A DNA stretch of 64,000 bases from Nocardioides exalbidus (GCF_900105585.1 NZ_FNRT01000002.1:1364001-1428000), one strand, 5' to 3'; numbered from the stretch's first letter, positions 17,075 through 28,776 are shown. Numbers and translations: made by a program. The notes: generated by a model not told the origin, from the letters alone.

Positions 17075-18661
17075 TCACATCCGGAAGATGCCGTAGGACG
17101 GCTCGGGGATCGGGGCGTACGACGTCGCGACGAGGGCCATGCCGAGCACCCGGCGGGTGTCGGCGGGGTCGATGATCCCGTCGTCCCACAGCCGGGCGGA
17201 GGCGTAGTAGGGCGAGCCCTGGGTCTCGTACTGCTCGCGGATCGGGGCCTTGAACGCCTCGACGGCGGCCTCGTCCTCGAGGTCGGTGCGGACCGTCGCG
17301 AGGACCGACGCGGCCTGCTCGCCGCCCATCACCGAGATCCGCGCGTTGGGCCACATCCACAGGAAGCGGGGGTCGTAGGCGCGCCCGCACATGCCGTAGT
17401 TGCCGGCACCGAACGAGCCGCCGATGACGACGGTGAACTTCGGGACGACGCTGCACGCCACCGCGGTGACCAGCTTGGCGCCGTCGCGGGCGATGCCCTT
17501 GTTCTCGTACTCGCGCCCGACCATGAAGCCGGTGATGTTCTGCAGGAACACGAGCGGGATCCTGCGCTGGTTGCACAGCTCGATGAAGTGGGCGCCCTTG
17601 AGCGCGGACTCGCTGAAGAGGATGCCGTTGTTGGCGACGATGCCGACCTCGTGGCCGTGGATCCGCGCGAAGCCGCACACCAGCGTGTCGCCGTAGAGCT
17701 TCTTGAACTCGTGGAAGCGGCTGCCGTCGACGAGGCGCGTGATCACCTCGCGCACGTCGTAGGGCGTGCGTGTGTCGGTCGGCACGACGTCGTAGAGCGA
17801 CTCCGGCGGCTCGTGCGGCTCCTCCACCTCCCCCGTCGGACCGGTGGCCGGCACCCGCGCCGGGGTCGCGGCGGGGAGCGTGTCGACGATCGAGCGGACG
17901 ATGGCCAGCGCGTGCGCGTCGTCGTCGGCGAGGTGGTCGACGACGCCGGAGGTGCGGGCGTGGACGTCACCGCCGCCGAGGTCCTCGGCCGTGACGACCT
18001 CACCGGTCGCGGCCTTCACCAGCGGCGGACCACCGAGGAAGATCGTGCCCTGGTTGCGCACGATCACGGTCTCGTCGGACATCGCCGGGACGTAGGCCCC
18101 ACCGGCGGTGCACGAGCCCATGACGCTGGCGATCTGCGGGATGCCCTGCGCGGACATGTTCGCCTGGTTGAAGAAGATCCGGCCGAAGTGCTCGCGGTCG
18201 GGGAAGACCTCGTCCTGCATCGGCAGGAACGCGCCGCCGGAGTCGACGAGGTAGATGCAGGGCAGGTGGTTCTCTGCGGCGATCGTCTGCGCGCGCAGGT
18301 GCTTCTTCACCGTCATCGGGTAGTAGGTGCCGCCCTTGACGGTCGCGTCGTTGGCGACGACCACGCAGGGCAGGCCGGAGACCAGCCCGATGCCGCCGAC
18401 GACGCCGGCGGACGGGACGGCGTAGTCGTCGCCGTCCTTGCCGTACATCCCGTAGCCCGCGAGCGGCGCGAGCTCGAGGAAGGGACTGCCGGGGTCGAGC
18501 AGCCGGTCGACGCGGTCGCGGACGAGGAGCTTGCCGCGGTCGGTGTGCTTCTGGCGCGCCGCCTCCGACCCGCCCTGGCGGACCCTCGCCAGCCGGGCGC
18601 GCAGGTCGTCGACGAGGTCACGCATGGTGGGCGGCGAGGAGGCTGCTACGGGCTCGGACAC
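17075..18661 (-). CDS. acyl-CoA carboxylase beta subunit (carboxyltransferase)
   Basis: 528 residues, the length of methylcrotonyl-CoA carboxylase beta subunits. It has the two crotonase-like halves of the carboxyltransferase, with the oxyanion-hole glycines in [13 protein letters not shown] and [16 protein letters not shown]. The second motif ([20 protein letters not shown]) is typical of MccB rather than propionyl-CoA carboxylase. It moves carboxybiotin CO2 to 3-methylcrotonyl-CoA. The GTG start (18661) is 9 bp after the histidine kinase stop, and a 20-bp palindrome overlaps this junction. Confidence 0.92.
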   Translation of the reverse strand: MSEPVAASSPPTMRDLVDDLRARLARVRQGGSEAARQKHTDRGKLLVRDRVDRLLDPGSPFLELAPLAGYGMYGKDGDDYAVPSAGVVGGIGLVSGLPCVVVANDATVKGGTYYPMTVKKHLRAQTIAAENHLPCIYLVDSGGAFLPMQDEVFPDREHFGRIFFNQANMSAQGIPQIASVMGSCTAGGAYVPAMSDETVIVRNQGTIFLGGPPLVKAATGEVVTAEDLGGGDVHARTSGVVDHLADDDAHALAIVRSIVDTLPAATPARVPATGPTGEVEEPHEPPESLYDVVPTDTRTPYDVREVITRLVDGSRFHEFKKLYGDTLVCGFARIHGHEVGIVANNGILFSESALKGAHFIELCNQRRIPLVFLQNITGFMVGREYENKGIARDGAKLVTAVACSVVPKFTVVIGGSFGAGNYGMCGRAYDPRFLWMWPNARISVMGGEQAASVLATVRTDLEDEAAVEAFKAPIREQYETQGSPYYASARLWDDGIIDPADTRRVLGMALVATSYAPIPEPSYGIFRM

Positions 18662-18667
18662 CCCGTC

Positions 18668-18687
18668 AGGTTAGCGATCGTTAACCT
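18668..18687. promoter_or_regulatory. operator-like palindrome before the leucine-catabolism genes
   Basis: AGGTTAGCGATCGTTAACCT is symmetric at 18 of 20 positions. It lies 7-26 bp upstream of the carboxyltransferase GTG and covers the stop codon of the kinase gene. TetR regulators of acyl-CoA carboxylase operons bind sites of this size; the TetR gene at 20914 is the natural candidate. Its own -10 box (TAACCT, 20901-20906) equals one half-site, which hints at autoregulation. Confidence 0.55.
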
Positions 18688-19885
18688 CCGGTGTCCATTG
18701 GCCGGGAGGCGGTCCGGGCGGGAACTCCCCGCGCAGCGTCGTGCCCCAGCCGGGGGCCGTCTCCAGGCGGAGCGTGCCGCCGGCCGCGGCCGCGCGGGCC
18801 TCCATGCCGAGCAGGCCACCGGGGTCCACCAGGCTGCGGTCGAAGCCCTTGCCGTCGTCGGAGACCACGAACGACAGGTGCGGCAGGCCACGCACCGAGA
18901 TCAGCACCTCGGTCGCGCCGGAGTGCTTGGCGGCGTTGGTGAGCGCCTCGAGGATGCAGAAGTACGCCGCCACCTCGACCTGCTTGCTCGGGCGCTCGAA
19001 GTCGGCGACGTCGAGGGTCACCGGCACGGTCGAGCGGCGCGCGGTCGACTGCAGCGCCGCGACCAGGCCGCGCTCGGTGAGCAGCGGCGGGTAGATGCCG
19101 CGGGCGAGCTCGCGCAGCTCGGTGAGCACCTCGCGGTTGGTCGCGGCGAGCTGTCCCATCAGCGCCGTGGCGCTCTCGTGGCGACCCGCGAGCAGCTCCT
19201 TGCGGGCCCGCTCGATGGTCACGCTCATGGCGAGCAGGCGCTGCTGCGCGCCGTCGTGCAGGTCGCGCTCGATGCTGCGCCGGGCCGCGTCGGCGACCTC
19301 GACGACGCGGGTGCGCGACTCGGCGAGCTGGACCGACTGGTCGCGGAGCCGCGTGTAGGCGTCGCGCACGAGGAACACCACGACGGCGACGCCCGGTGGC
19401 AGCGAGACGGCGATGACGATCGCGTTGACCCACCAGAGCTCGTTGAGGTTGTCGACGCGACGCCACTCGCCCAGCCCGGCCACCGCCGCGCTCCCGACCA
19501 CCGCGACGACCATGAGGGCGCGGATCCACGGCCGGGTCAGGTAGGGGAAGCCGACCAGCAGCGGGACCATCGTCAGCAGCACGGTGAGCGGCGCGAGGTT
19601 GGGCGTCGCCCACGTGCCGCCGGCTGCGAAGAGGCAGGCCGACAGCGTGAGGCCGATGATCGCGGCCGGAGCGCCGTAGCGCGTGCACAGCGGCGGCGTC
19701 ACCAGCATCAGCACGATCGAGACCACCATGACCGCGAGGTCGATCTCGACCGCGGTGTGCTTGAACCCGGCGAGGTACGCCGCCGCCAGCAGGATCGTCG
19801 CCGAGGTCAGCGCGATCAGGTTGATGCGCAGCAGCCAGCGCAGCGCGGGGTCGAGGCCGTCCCAGCCGGAGAGCAGGCGCCTCAT
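18671..19885 (-). CDS. NarL-type sensor histidine kinase
   Basis: 404 residues. About six hydrophobic segments fill residues 18-175, so the sensor is membrane-embedded with no large extracellular domain. A HisKA_3 dimerisation helix follows with the phospho-acceptor His210 in ERDLHDGAQQ, then an HATPase domain (EALTNAAKHSG; SDDGKGFD; GLLGMEARAAAAGG). ATG 19885 overlaps the response regulator stop (ATGA), so the two form a coupled pair. The signal is unknown. Its last codons lie in the palindrome before the carboxylase gene. Confidence 0.9.
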   Translation of the reverse strand: MRRLLSGWDGLDPALRWLLRINLIALTSATILLAAAYLAGFKHTAVEIDLAVMVVSIVLMLVTPPLCTRYGAPAAIIGLTLSACLFAAGGTWATPNLAPLTVLLTMVPLLVGFPYLTRPWIRALMVVAVVGSAAVAGLGEWRRVDNLNELWWVNAIVIAVSLPPGVAVVVFLVRDAYTRLRDQSVQLAESRTRVVEVADAARRSIERDLHDGAQQRLLAMSVTIERARKELLAGRHESATALMGQLAATNREVLTELRELARGIYPPLLTERGLVAALQSTARRSTVPVTLDVADFERPSKQVEVAAYFCILEALTNAAKHSGATEVLISVRGLPHLSFVVSDDGKGFDRSLVDPGGLLGMEARAAAAGGTLRLETAPGWGTTLRGEFPPGPPPGQWTPEVNDR

Positions 19886-20577
19886 CGACGAGGTGCGACC
19901 CCGCCGCCCACGCCCGCCTCGCTGAGGAAGACCAGCGTGGCCGCCACCCGTCGGTGGACCGGGGCGTCGGCCGGCAGGTCGAGCTTGGTGAGGATCGAGT
20001 TGATGTGCTTCTCCACCGCACGGTCGGTGATGACGAGCTCGCCGGCGATCGCCCCGTTGGTCATCCCGCGCGCGACCATGCCGAGCACCTCGAGCTCGCG
20101 CGGCGTGAGCCGGTCGAGGAGCGAGTCGTGGCGGCGGGTGCCGGTGGCCATCAGCGCGTCGACCACGATCTGGTCGATGACCGAGCCGCCGGCCGCGACC
20201 GTGCGGAGCGCCGAGACCAGCTCGTCGACGTCGGCCACGCGCTCCTTGAGGAGGTAGCCGCGCCCGTCGCTGCCGTCGCGCACCAGGTCGAGGGCGTACT
20301 CCACGTCGGAGTACTGCGTCAGGGCGACGACGCCGATCTCCGGGTGCGTGCGCCGCAGCTCGCCGGCCGCGCGGATCCCCTCGTCGGTGAAGTCGGGCGG
20401 CATCCGGATGTCGGTCAGCAGGACGTCGGGGCGGTGCTCGTCGACGGCCGCGAGGAGCTCCGGCAGGCTGGTCGCGGTCGCCACCACGTCGAGGTCGTCG
20501 TACCCGTCGAGCAGGGCGAGCACCCCCGCCCGCAGCAGGTCGCCGTCCTCGGCGAGCACGACTCGGATCTGCGGCAT
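19882..20577 (-). CDS. NarL/FixJ-family response regulator
   Basis: 231 residues. Receiver domain with the acidic pocket (E10, D11), phospho-acceptor Asp56 in LLTDIRMPP and the conserved Lys in LLKERV; C-terminal LuxR-type HTH (LTPRELEVLGMVARGMTNGAIA, then AVEKHINSILTKL). It is the partner of the kinase that follows. ATG at 20577 has TACAGT 6 nt upstream (leaderless). It is the first gene of the minus-strand train leading to the leucine-catabolism and sulfotransferase genes, so it may control them, but this is inference from position. Confidence 0.9.
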   Translation of the reverse strand: MPQIRVVLAEDGDLLRAGVLALLDGYDDLDVVATATSLPELLAAVDEHRPDVLLTDIRMPPDFTDEGIRAAGELRRTHPEIGVVALTQYSDVEYALDLVRDGSDGRGYLLKERVADVDELVSALRTVAAGGSVIDQIVVDALMATGTRRHDSLLDRLTPRELEVLGMVARGMTNGAIAGELVITDRAVEKHINSILTKLDLPADAPVHRRVAATLVFLSEAGVGGGVAPRR

Positions 20578-20913
20578 GCGCGCACTGTAGCCACGGCTCG
20601 GTCCGTACGTCGGTAGAGCAGGCACCACCGTCACGACACCGTGTCGTCGCGACGGCCCGTGCGGGCGGTCCCGGAGGAGGCGTCGGTCACGAAAGTGGTG
20701 CTGGCACCACTGGCCAACGGGCCCCGACGCACGCACACTCGTGGGCGGGAGGGTGTGCTCTTGGGATCAGTGGGCCGCCGCGGGGGTGCGGCCCACTGGA
20801 AGCACTGATCAGGGAGGGTTCGCGTGATTCCGCTCGCCGGACGTGAGGCGCCTGTGCGCCCGCCGACACCGCGAGCTCCGCGAGACCCGTCCGGCGGCAC
20901 TAACCTCGAGCTC
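20578..20913. other. 336-bp non-coding region with a strong hairpin
   Basis: Between the divergent response regulator and TetR genes. The region holds a perfect 11-bp inverted repeat CAGTGGGCCGC (20768-20778) / GCGGCCCACTG (20788-20798), with a further outer pairing of GATCAGTG and CACTGATC. Just after it, AGGGAGGG is followed by a GTG at 20824 that is in frame with the TetR gene. The remaining sequence shows no coding signal. The hairpin could be a terminator or part of a structured leader for the TetR mRNA. Confidence 0.6.
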
Positions 20914-21465
20914 GTGACACCCCGCCGCCAGCAGATCCTCGACATCGCCGCCGATCTGTTCGCCTCGCGCGGGTTCCACGGCGTCTCGGTGGCCGAGCTG
21001 GGCTCGGCCTGCGGCATCTCCGGTCCGGCGCTCTACAAGCACTTCGAGTCCAAGGACTCCATGCTCGCCGAGATGCTCGTGACCATCAGCGAGACGCTCC
21101 TCTCCGAGGGCCGCAGCCGCGTCTCGACCGCCGCCGGTGCCCGCGAGGCGCTCGTGGCGCTGATCGAGTGGCACATCGAGTTCGCCCTGGCCCACCGACC
21201 GCTCATCGTCGTGCAGGACCGCGACTGGAGCAGTCTCCCGGACGAGGCGCGCGAGCGGGTGCGGGCGCTGCAGCGCTCCTACGTCGACGTGTGGGCCACC
21301 CAGCTGCGCCGCCACGACGACCGGCTCGGTCCCGAGGCCGCTCGCACGCGCGCCCACGTCCTCTTCGGACTGCTCAACTCCACGCCGCACAGCGGTCGGC
21401 TGCCCGACCCGCAGATGCACGACGTGCTGCGCGAGATGGCGCACGGAGCGCTCGGTCTCGACTGA
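20914..21465 (+). CDS. TetR-family transcriptional regulator
   Basis: 183 residues. The N-terminal TetR HTH is clear: RRQQILDIAADLFASRGFHG, then VAELGSACGISGPALYKHFE. The HGVSV...GISGPALYKHF type resembles the regulator next to acyl-CoA carboxylase/HMG-CoA lyase operons in Streptomyces, so it probably senses an acyl-CoA and represses the leucine-catabolism genes. GTG 20914 has TAACCT 7 nt upstream (leaderless). A longer form from GTG 20824 (30 more residues, Pro-rich) has a good AGGGAGGG ribosome-binding site and cannot be ruled out. Confidence 0.85.
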   Translation: MTPRRQQILDIAADLFASRGFHGVSVAELGSACGISGPALYKHFESKDSMLAEMLVTISETLLSEGRSRVSTAAGAREALVALIEWHIEFALAHRPLIVVQDRDWSSLPDEARERVRALQRSYVDVWATQLRRHDDRLGPEAARTRAHVLFGLLNSTPHSGRLPDPQMHDVLREMAHGALGLD

Positions 21466-21489
21466 CCCGCCTTCGCTACGCTTCTCGCC

Positions 21490-22002
21490 ATGAAGCTGAG
21501 CGAGAGTCTCGAGAACGCGTTCAACGCGCAGATCACCCTGGAGTTCCAGGCGTCCCTGGTCTACCGCCAGCTCGCGATCGAGGTCGACCTGATGGACCTC
21601 CCCGGCATGGCGCTGTGGTTCCGCCACCAGGCCGACGAGGAGATCGTCCACGCCAACAAGTTCATCGACCACGTCGCCGACCGCGACAACCACCCGCGCA
21701 TCGGCGCGACCTCCGCACCCACCCCGGTCGTCGGCTCGGTCCTCCACGCCTTCGAGGCGGCCCTCGCGCACGAGGAGAAGGTCTCGGCCTCGATCCGCGA
21801 CCTGTTCCGCCTCGCCGAGTCCGAGGGCGACCTCGACTCCCGCCCGCTGCTGAACTTCTTCCTCGAGGAGCAGATCGAGGAGGAGGCCACGGTCCGCGAG
21901 ATCGTCGGCCGGGTGAAGCTGATCAACGACGACGGCCCCGGCCTGCTCCGCCTCGACGAGGAGCTCGGCGCCCGCCCGGGCGGCACCACCGAGGCTCGCT
22001 GA
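21490..22002 (+). CDS. ferritin
   Basis: 170 residues, a four-helix-bundle non-heme ferritin that oxidises and stores iron. Ferroxidase-centre residues are present: Glu18, then Glu51 and His54 in the DEEIVH motif, with further Glu in HEEKVS and FLEEQIEEE. The short C-terminal tail (LGARPGGTTEAR) is disordered. ATG 21490 has TACGCT 7 nt upstream (leaderless), and no iron-box palindrome is obvious in the 24-bp gap after the TetR gene. Confidence 0.92.
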   Translation: MKLSESLENAFNAQITLEFQASLVYRQLAIEVDLMDLPGMALWFRHQADEEIVHANKFIDHVADRDNHPRIGATSAPTPVVGSVLHAFEAALAHEEKVSASIRDLFRLAESEGDLDSRPLLNFFLEEQIEEEATVREIVGRVKLINDDGPGLLRLDEELGARPGGTTEAR

Positions 22003-22017
22003 CGCCGGCCGGGCAGG

Positions 22018-22739
22018 TCAGATCGCGTCGAAGGGCTGGTCGAGCTGCAGCAGCCGCGCCGCGCGCTCGGCGGCGTCCTGGGCGACCGCCAGGTCGTCGG
22101 GCTCGTCGCCCGCGTGGTCGTCGTACGACGCCGCGCCCGGGGGTGAGTCCCCGGGAGACTCACGTCCCAGCGACGGGTTCGGGGCGTGCCGGGCCGTGAG
22201 CTCGTGGAGGTCGCGCAGCACCCGGTCGCGCGAGAGCCCGCGCAGGTGGGTGAGCACGAACGGATCCGCCTGGATCAGCCACGCGAGCTGGGTCAGCACC
22301 GCGAGCGCGTGGGGGCACGGGTCGAGCCAGGCGTCGCACGTGCAGGCCGAGCCCAGCTCGCCGCCGTAGGGCAGGAGCTCGACGCCGGCCTCCTCCACGG
22401 CCTCGACGAAGGAGTGGGGCAGCTGCCCGGTGAGCAGCGCGCCGATGCGGCCGGACTCGGTCGCGACGAGCTCGATGAAGGCCGCGGCGTCGGTGTGGTC
22501 GAGCACCGGCACGGTCACCTCGACGGTCCAGGCGTCGTGGCCGTCGGTCACCGCGGCGACCGCACCGCCGTCGGACACGGTGATCGAGCCGACGTCCCCC
22601 GCCCGGGCCATCGCCCGGCCCTTGCGGAGGTCCTGCTGGCTGAAGGCGGCCTCCTCGACGGCGCGGAGGACGGCCTTGCTCCACCACGTGCCGCTGCCGC
22701 CGCCGCGCCGCGGGGCGAGCCGGGGATGGGTGGCCGTGC

Positions 22740-22743
<4 letters not shown>
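22018..22743 (-). CDS. SWIM zinc finger protein
   Basis: 241 residues. The SWIM motif CxC...CxH is seen as CTCDAWLDPCPHALA (about 135-149). Such proteins sit beside SNF2-type helicases in actinobacteria and are thought to bind DNA or protein for their partner. ATG 22743 overlaps the helicase stop (ATGA), so it is coupled to the helicase. A GTGAGTC/GACTCAC palindrome found in intergenic regions elsewhere in the window is embedded in the coding sequence at 22143-22163 (SPGDSPPG region), in the flexible C-terminal part. Confidence 0.88.
22143..22163. repeat. GTGAGTC/GACTCAC palindrome inside a coding region
   Basis: GTGAGTCCCCGGGAGACTCA followed by C: 7-bp perfect arms around CCCGGGA. The same arms form intergenic hairpins at 37994-38014 and 39252-39272. 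Here the palindrome encodes part of a disordered Pro/Ser/Gly segment of the SWIM protein. Confidence 0.7.
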
Positions 22744-25448
<2,705 letters not shown>

Positions 25449-25460
25449 GCAGGCACCTCT

Positions 25461-25509
25461 CGGTCTCGGTCTCGACACGCTCGCTGCGCTCGCTGCTCCA
25501 CCAGCAAGG
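25461..25509. repeat. dispersed TCTCGACACGCTCGCTGCGCTC-type element
   Basis: The intergenic element GGTCTCGACACGCTCGCTGC with GCTCGCTGCTCCACCAGC lies between the divergent helicase and dipeptidase genes. Its skeleton (TCGACACG, GC-rich hairpin, CTGCTCNACCAGC) matches the degenerate copy at 1761-1800. This type of element is widespread in Nocardioides-like genomes. Confidence 0.7.
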
Positions 25510-25572
25510 AAGGCAACAGGGACGGTAACGCGCCGCACCGACACGGAGTTCCCACCGGCTACGGTCGGGGCC

Positions 25573-26748
25573 ATGAACGTCGACGTGACCAGCCTGCTGG
25601 CGGCCCACCCGGTGATCGACGGCCACAACGACCTGCTGTGGACGGCGCGCGCGGAGACGGCGTACGACTTCTCCCGCCTCGACGTGGGCACCGGCGGCAC
25701 GCCGACCCACACCGACCTGCCGCGGATGCGTGCGGGCGGGATGGGCGCGCAGTTCTGGTCGGTGTACGTGCCGTGCCGGTTCACCGGCGGCGACGCGGTG
25801 ACCGCCACCCTCGAGCAGGTCGACGCGGCGCGGCTGCTGACCGGGACGTACGCCGACCAGCTCGCGTGGGCGACCACCGCCGACGAGGTCGAGGACGCGT
25901 GGTCGCGCGACCGGATCGCCTCCCTGATGGGTGCCGAGGGCGGGCACTCGATCGACTGCTCGCTCGGCACGCTGCGCCAGCTGTTCGGGCTCGGCGTCCG
26001 GTACCTCACGCTGACCCACAACGCGAACACCCCGTGGGCCGACTCGGCGACCGACACCCCGGCGGTCGGGGGGCTCACCGCCTTCGGCCGCGAGGTGGTG
26101 CGGGAGATGAACCGGCTCGGGATGATGGTCGACCTCAGCCACGTCTCGGCCGACACGATGCGCGCCGCCCTGGAGGTGACCGAGGCACCGGCGATCTTCA
26201 GCCACAGCTCGGCGCGCGCGGTCACGGACAGCCCGCGCAACGCGCCCGACGACGTCCTCACCTCGATGGCGGCCGGCGGAGGCGTGTGCATGGTGACCTT
26301 CGTGCCGAAGTTCGTGAACGCCGACTGCGCCGACCACCACCGCGCGCTCGTGGCGGCGGCCGCCGCCCAGGGCGTGCCCGAGTCCGACGGCCTGCGCTTC
26401 GCCGCGTTCGAGGACCGCTGGCTCGAGGACAACCCCGCGCCGGCGGCGACGCTCGACGACGTGGTCGCGCACGTCGAGCACGTGCGCGAGGTCGCCGGGA
26501 TCGACCACGTCGGGCTCGGCGGCGACTACGACGGGGTCGAGACCCTGCCGACCGGCCTCGAGGACGTCTCGGCGTACCCGGTCCTGCTCGCTGCCCTCGC
26601 CGACCGCGGCTGGTCCCACGACGACCTCGCCCGGCTGACCTGTCGCAACACCCTGCGCGTGATGCGCGAGGTCGAGGAGCGCGCCGAGGAGATCCGGCTC
26701 GTGCGCGGGCCGAGCCTGGCCCGGATCGAGGACCTGGACGGCGCCTGA
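25573..26748 (+). CDS. membrane dipeptidase (peptidase M19 family)
   Basis: 391 residues, the renal-dipeptidase type TIM barrel with a binuclear zinc site. Metal ligands visible: His18 and Asp20 in DGHNDLLW, the Glu in GAEGGHSID, and His in LSHVS and SHSSAR. DHVGLGGDYDG is the C-terminal signature. It hydrolyses dipeptides (often D-amino-acid containing) and lacks a signal peptide, so it is likely cytoplasmic. ATG 25573 has TACGGT 7 nt upstream (leaderless). Confidence 0.92.
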   Translation: MNVDVTSLLAAHPVIDGHNDLLWTARAETAYDFSRLDVGTGGTPTHTDLPRMRAGGMGAQFWSVYVPCRFTGGDAVTATLEQVDAARLLTGTYADQLAWATTADEVEDAWSRDRIASLMGAEGGHSIDCSLGTLRQLFGLGVRYLTLTHNANTPWADSATDTPAVGGLTAFGREVVREMNRLGMMVDLSHVSADTMRAALEVTEAPAIFSHSSARAVTDSPRNAPDDVLTSMAAGGGVCMVTFVPKFVNADCADHHRALVAAAAAQGVPESDGLRFAAFEDRWLEDNPAPAATLDDVVAHVEHVREVAGIDHVGLGGDYDGVETLPTGLEDVSAYPVLLAALADRGWSHDDLARLTCRNTLRVMREVEERAEEIRLVRGPSLARIEDLDGA

Positions 26749-26757
26749 CCCTTCGGC

Positions 26758-26840
26758 GGTCCCCGGATATCCGGTGACTCCCCCGCTTGTCGGCCCAGAT
26801 CCGGGCCGACAACCGTGAGACTCGGGTGCAAAGGTCCGTC
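26758..26840. repeat. GGATATCC repeat family, copy 1
   Basis: Contains CCGGATATCCGGTGA (from 26762), then CGCTTGTCGGCC, a perfect 10-bp inverted repeat TTGTCGGCCC / GGGCCGACAA (26787-26812) and GAGACTCGGGTGCAAAGGTC (from 26817). Related copies are at 43861-43947 and 48767-48865. This copy lies between the dipeptidase and the MFS gene. Confidence 0.85.
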
Positions 26841-26952
26841 TCGGGGCGCAGTCTGGCAGCGGATTGTTACGCCTGAGCACCCCTTCTCGAGTGATCCAGC
26901 CCACCCCGAAAAGGATTGGGTCGTTGTCAGTGGCAACCAATACCGTTGAGGC

Positions 26953-28526
26953 GTGACAGACACCCAGCTCCAGTCCGGCGACACCCAGCCGGCGAACTCC
27001 GACAAGCTCGACAAGGGCGTGCTGATGGTGGCCGGCGTGGTCGTCCTCGGCGCCATCATGTCGATCCTCGACATCACCGTCGTCTCGGTGGCGCTCAACA
27101 CCTTCCAGCAAGAGTTCGACGCCACCGCGGCCGAGGTCGCGTGGACGATGACCGGCTACACCCTCGCCCTCGCCAGCGTCATCCCGCTGACGGGCTGGGC
27201 CGCCGACCGCTTCGGCACCAAGCGCCTCTACCTCATCGCCGTCGGCCTCTTCACCGCCGGCTCGGTGCTGTGCGCCACCGCCAGCTCGCTCGAGCTGCTC
27301 GTGATCTACCGGGTGCTCCAGGGCCTGGGCGGCGGCATGCTCATGCCGCTGGGCATGACGATCCTGACCCGTGCCGCCGGCCCCGAGCGCGTCGGCCGCG
27401 TGATGGCCGTGCTCGGCATCCCGATGCTGCTCGGCCCGATCTTCGGCCCGATCATCGGCGGCGCGCTCATCGAGTCCGCCTCGTGGCACTGGATCTTCCT
27501 GATCAACCTGCCCATCGGCATCCTGGCGATCATCTACGCCGTGATCGTGCTGCCGAAGGACGACGTCGAGCCGTCCGAGAGCTTCGACTTCGTCGGCATG
27601 CTGCTGCTGTCGCCGGGCCTCGCGCTCTTCCTCTTCGGGGTCAGCTCGATCCCGGAGGAGGGCACGGCGATGGCCCCCGGGTGCTCATCCCGATGATCAT
27701 CGGCGCGATCCTCATCGTCGCCTTCGTGCCGTGGGCCCTCGGCGCGCGCAACCTCCACCCGCTCGTCGACCTGCGCCTGTTCCAGAACAAGAACATGACG
27801 GTCGCGATCATCGCGATGAGCCTGTTCGCGATCGCCTTCTTCGGCGCCTCGCTGCTCTTCCCGCTCTACTTCATCCAGGTCCGCGGCGAGGGCACCCTCG
27901 ACACCGGCTGGCTGCTGGCCCCGCAGGGCGTCGGCGCGATGATCACGATGCCGATCGCCGGGATCCTGGCCGACAAGATCGGCCCCGGCAAGATCGTCCT
28001 CGTCGGCGTCACCGTGATCACCGTGGGCATGGCGATGTTCACCCAGATCGGTGCCGACACGTCCTACGTCTACATCCTGGGCGCGCTCTTCATCATGGGC
28101 CTCGGCATGGGCGGCACGATGATGCCGATCATGACCGCCGCGCTGGCGACGCTGACCGCGCACACCGTGGCCCGCGGCTCGACGCTGCTCAACATCAGCC
28201 AGCAGGTCGCGGCCTCGATCGGCACCGCGCTCTTCTCGGTGATCCTGACCAACCAGCTCAAGGGCTCCGACTACGTCGCCGCAGGCCAGGCGCTCCAGGC
28301 GGCCGGTGACGACCAGTCCGCGGTGGCGGCGATCCTGGAGAAGTTCGGCCTGACCCAGGACCAGCTCGCCAACCTCCCGAGCCTCGTCACCAGCGACATG
28401 GCCGACGCGTTCGCCACGGTGTTCATCGTGGCCACCGTGCTCGTCGCGTGCTGCCTGATCCCGGCTGCCTTCCTGCCCCGCAAGAAGGTCGCCCCGGTCG
28501 ACCCGACCGCCGTGATGGGCCACTGA
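26953..28526 (+). pseudogene. DHA2-family MFS drug transporter, frameshifted
   Basis: The first part (26953-27696) encodes about 240 residues of an EmrB/QacA-type 14-helix exporter (LDITVVSVALNTFQ; LQGLGGGMLMPLGMT motif C region) and then stops after SIPEEGTAMAPGCSSR. The rest of the transporter continues from about 27678 to 28526 in another frame (VLIPMIIGAILIV ... VDPTAVMGH). One missing base in the GCCCCCGGG run at 27673-27680 explains this. The remainder looks intact and unmutated, so either a sequencing error or a very recent mutation is likely. GTG 26953 has TACCGT 6 nt upstream (leaderless). Confidence 0.85.
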
Positions 28527-28549
28527 GCCAGGTCGTCCGTACGACGCCC

Positions 28550-28581
28550 GCGGCCCGTCCTCCTGCGGGAGGGCGGGCCGC
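28550..28581 (+). terminator. hairpin after the MFS gene
   Basis: GCGGCCCGTCCTCC (28550-28563) pairs with GGAGGGCGGGCCGC (28568-28581): a 14-bp stem with one G-T pair and a TGCG loop, followed by TGTCGTT. A likely intrinsic terminator. Confidence 0.8.
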
Positions 28582-28698
28582 TGTCGTTCCGTCGCGAGCC
28601 TGCCGCGGTCCGTCATCCCGATCGGCGCCCGTGAGTTCGACATCGCATGACGGATCCGCGCGAGCGGAGGAAGATCTCCCGAGAAAGTTCTCGCAGGC

Positions 28699-28725
28699 TG
28701 TCGATCTGCGGCGGCGGGCGGCGAC
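28699..28725 (+). promoter_or_regulatory. candidate ECF42-type promoter
   Basis: TGTCGA (28699-28704), 17 nt, then CGAC (28722-28725), about 50 bp before the DGPF gene. As I recall, ECF42 sigma factors of Streptomyces recognise TGTCGA at -35 and CG(A/T)C at -10. The downstream operon encodes such a sigma factor, so autoregulation fits. Confidence 0.55.
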
Positions 28726-28776
28726 GAGGTGGTGACGGGCCCCGGGAGGCGGGGCCGCGACAGAGAGGCACGAGCC

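Noticed and set aside
20687..20869. 60-codon minus-strand frame between the response regulator and TetR genes
   Set aside because: It lies over the hairpin, has no ribosome-binding site, and shows no conserved pattern.
26916..26952. Upstream start for the second MFS frame
   Set aside because: The sequence from 26916 to about 27677 in that frame is a shadow of the true N-terminal half; only the part after the frameshift is real coding.
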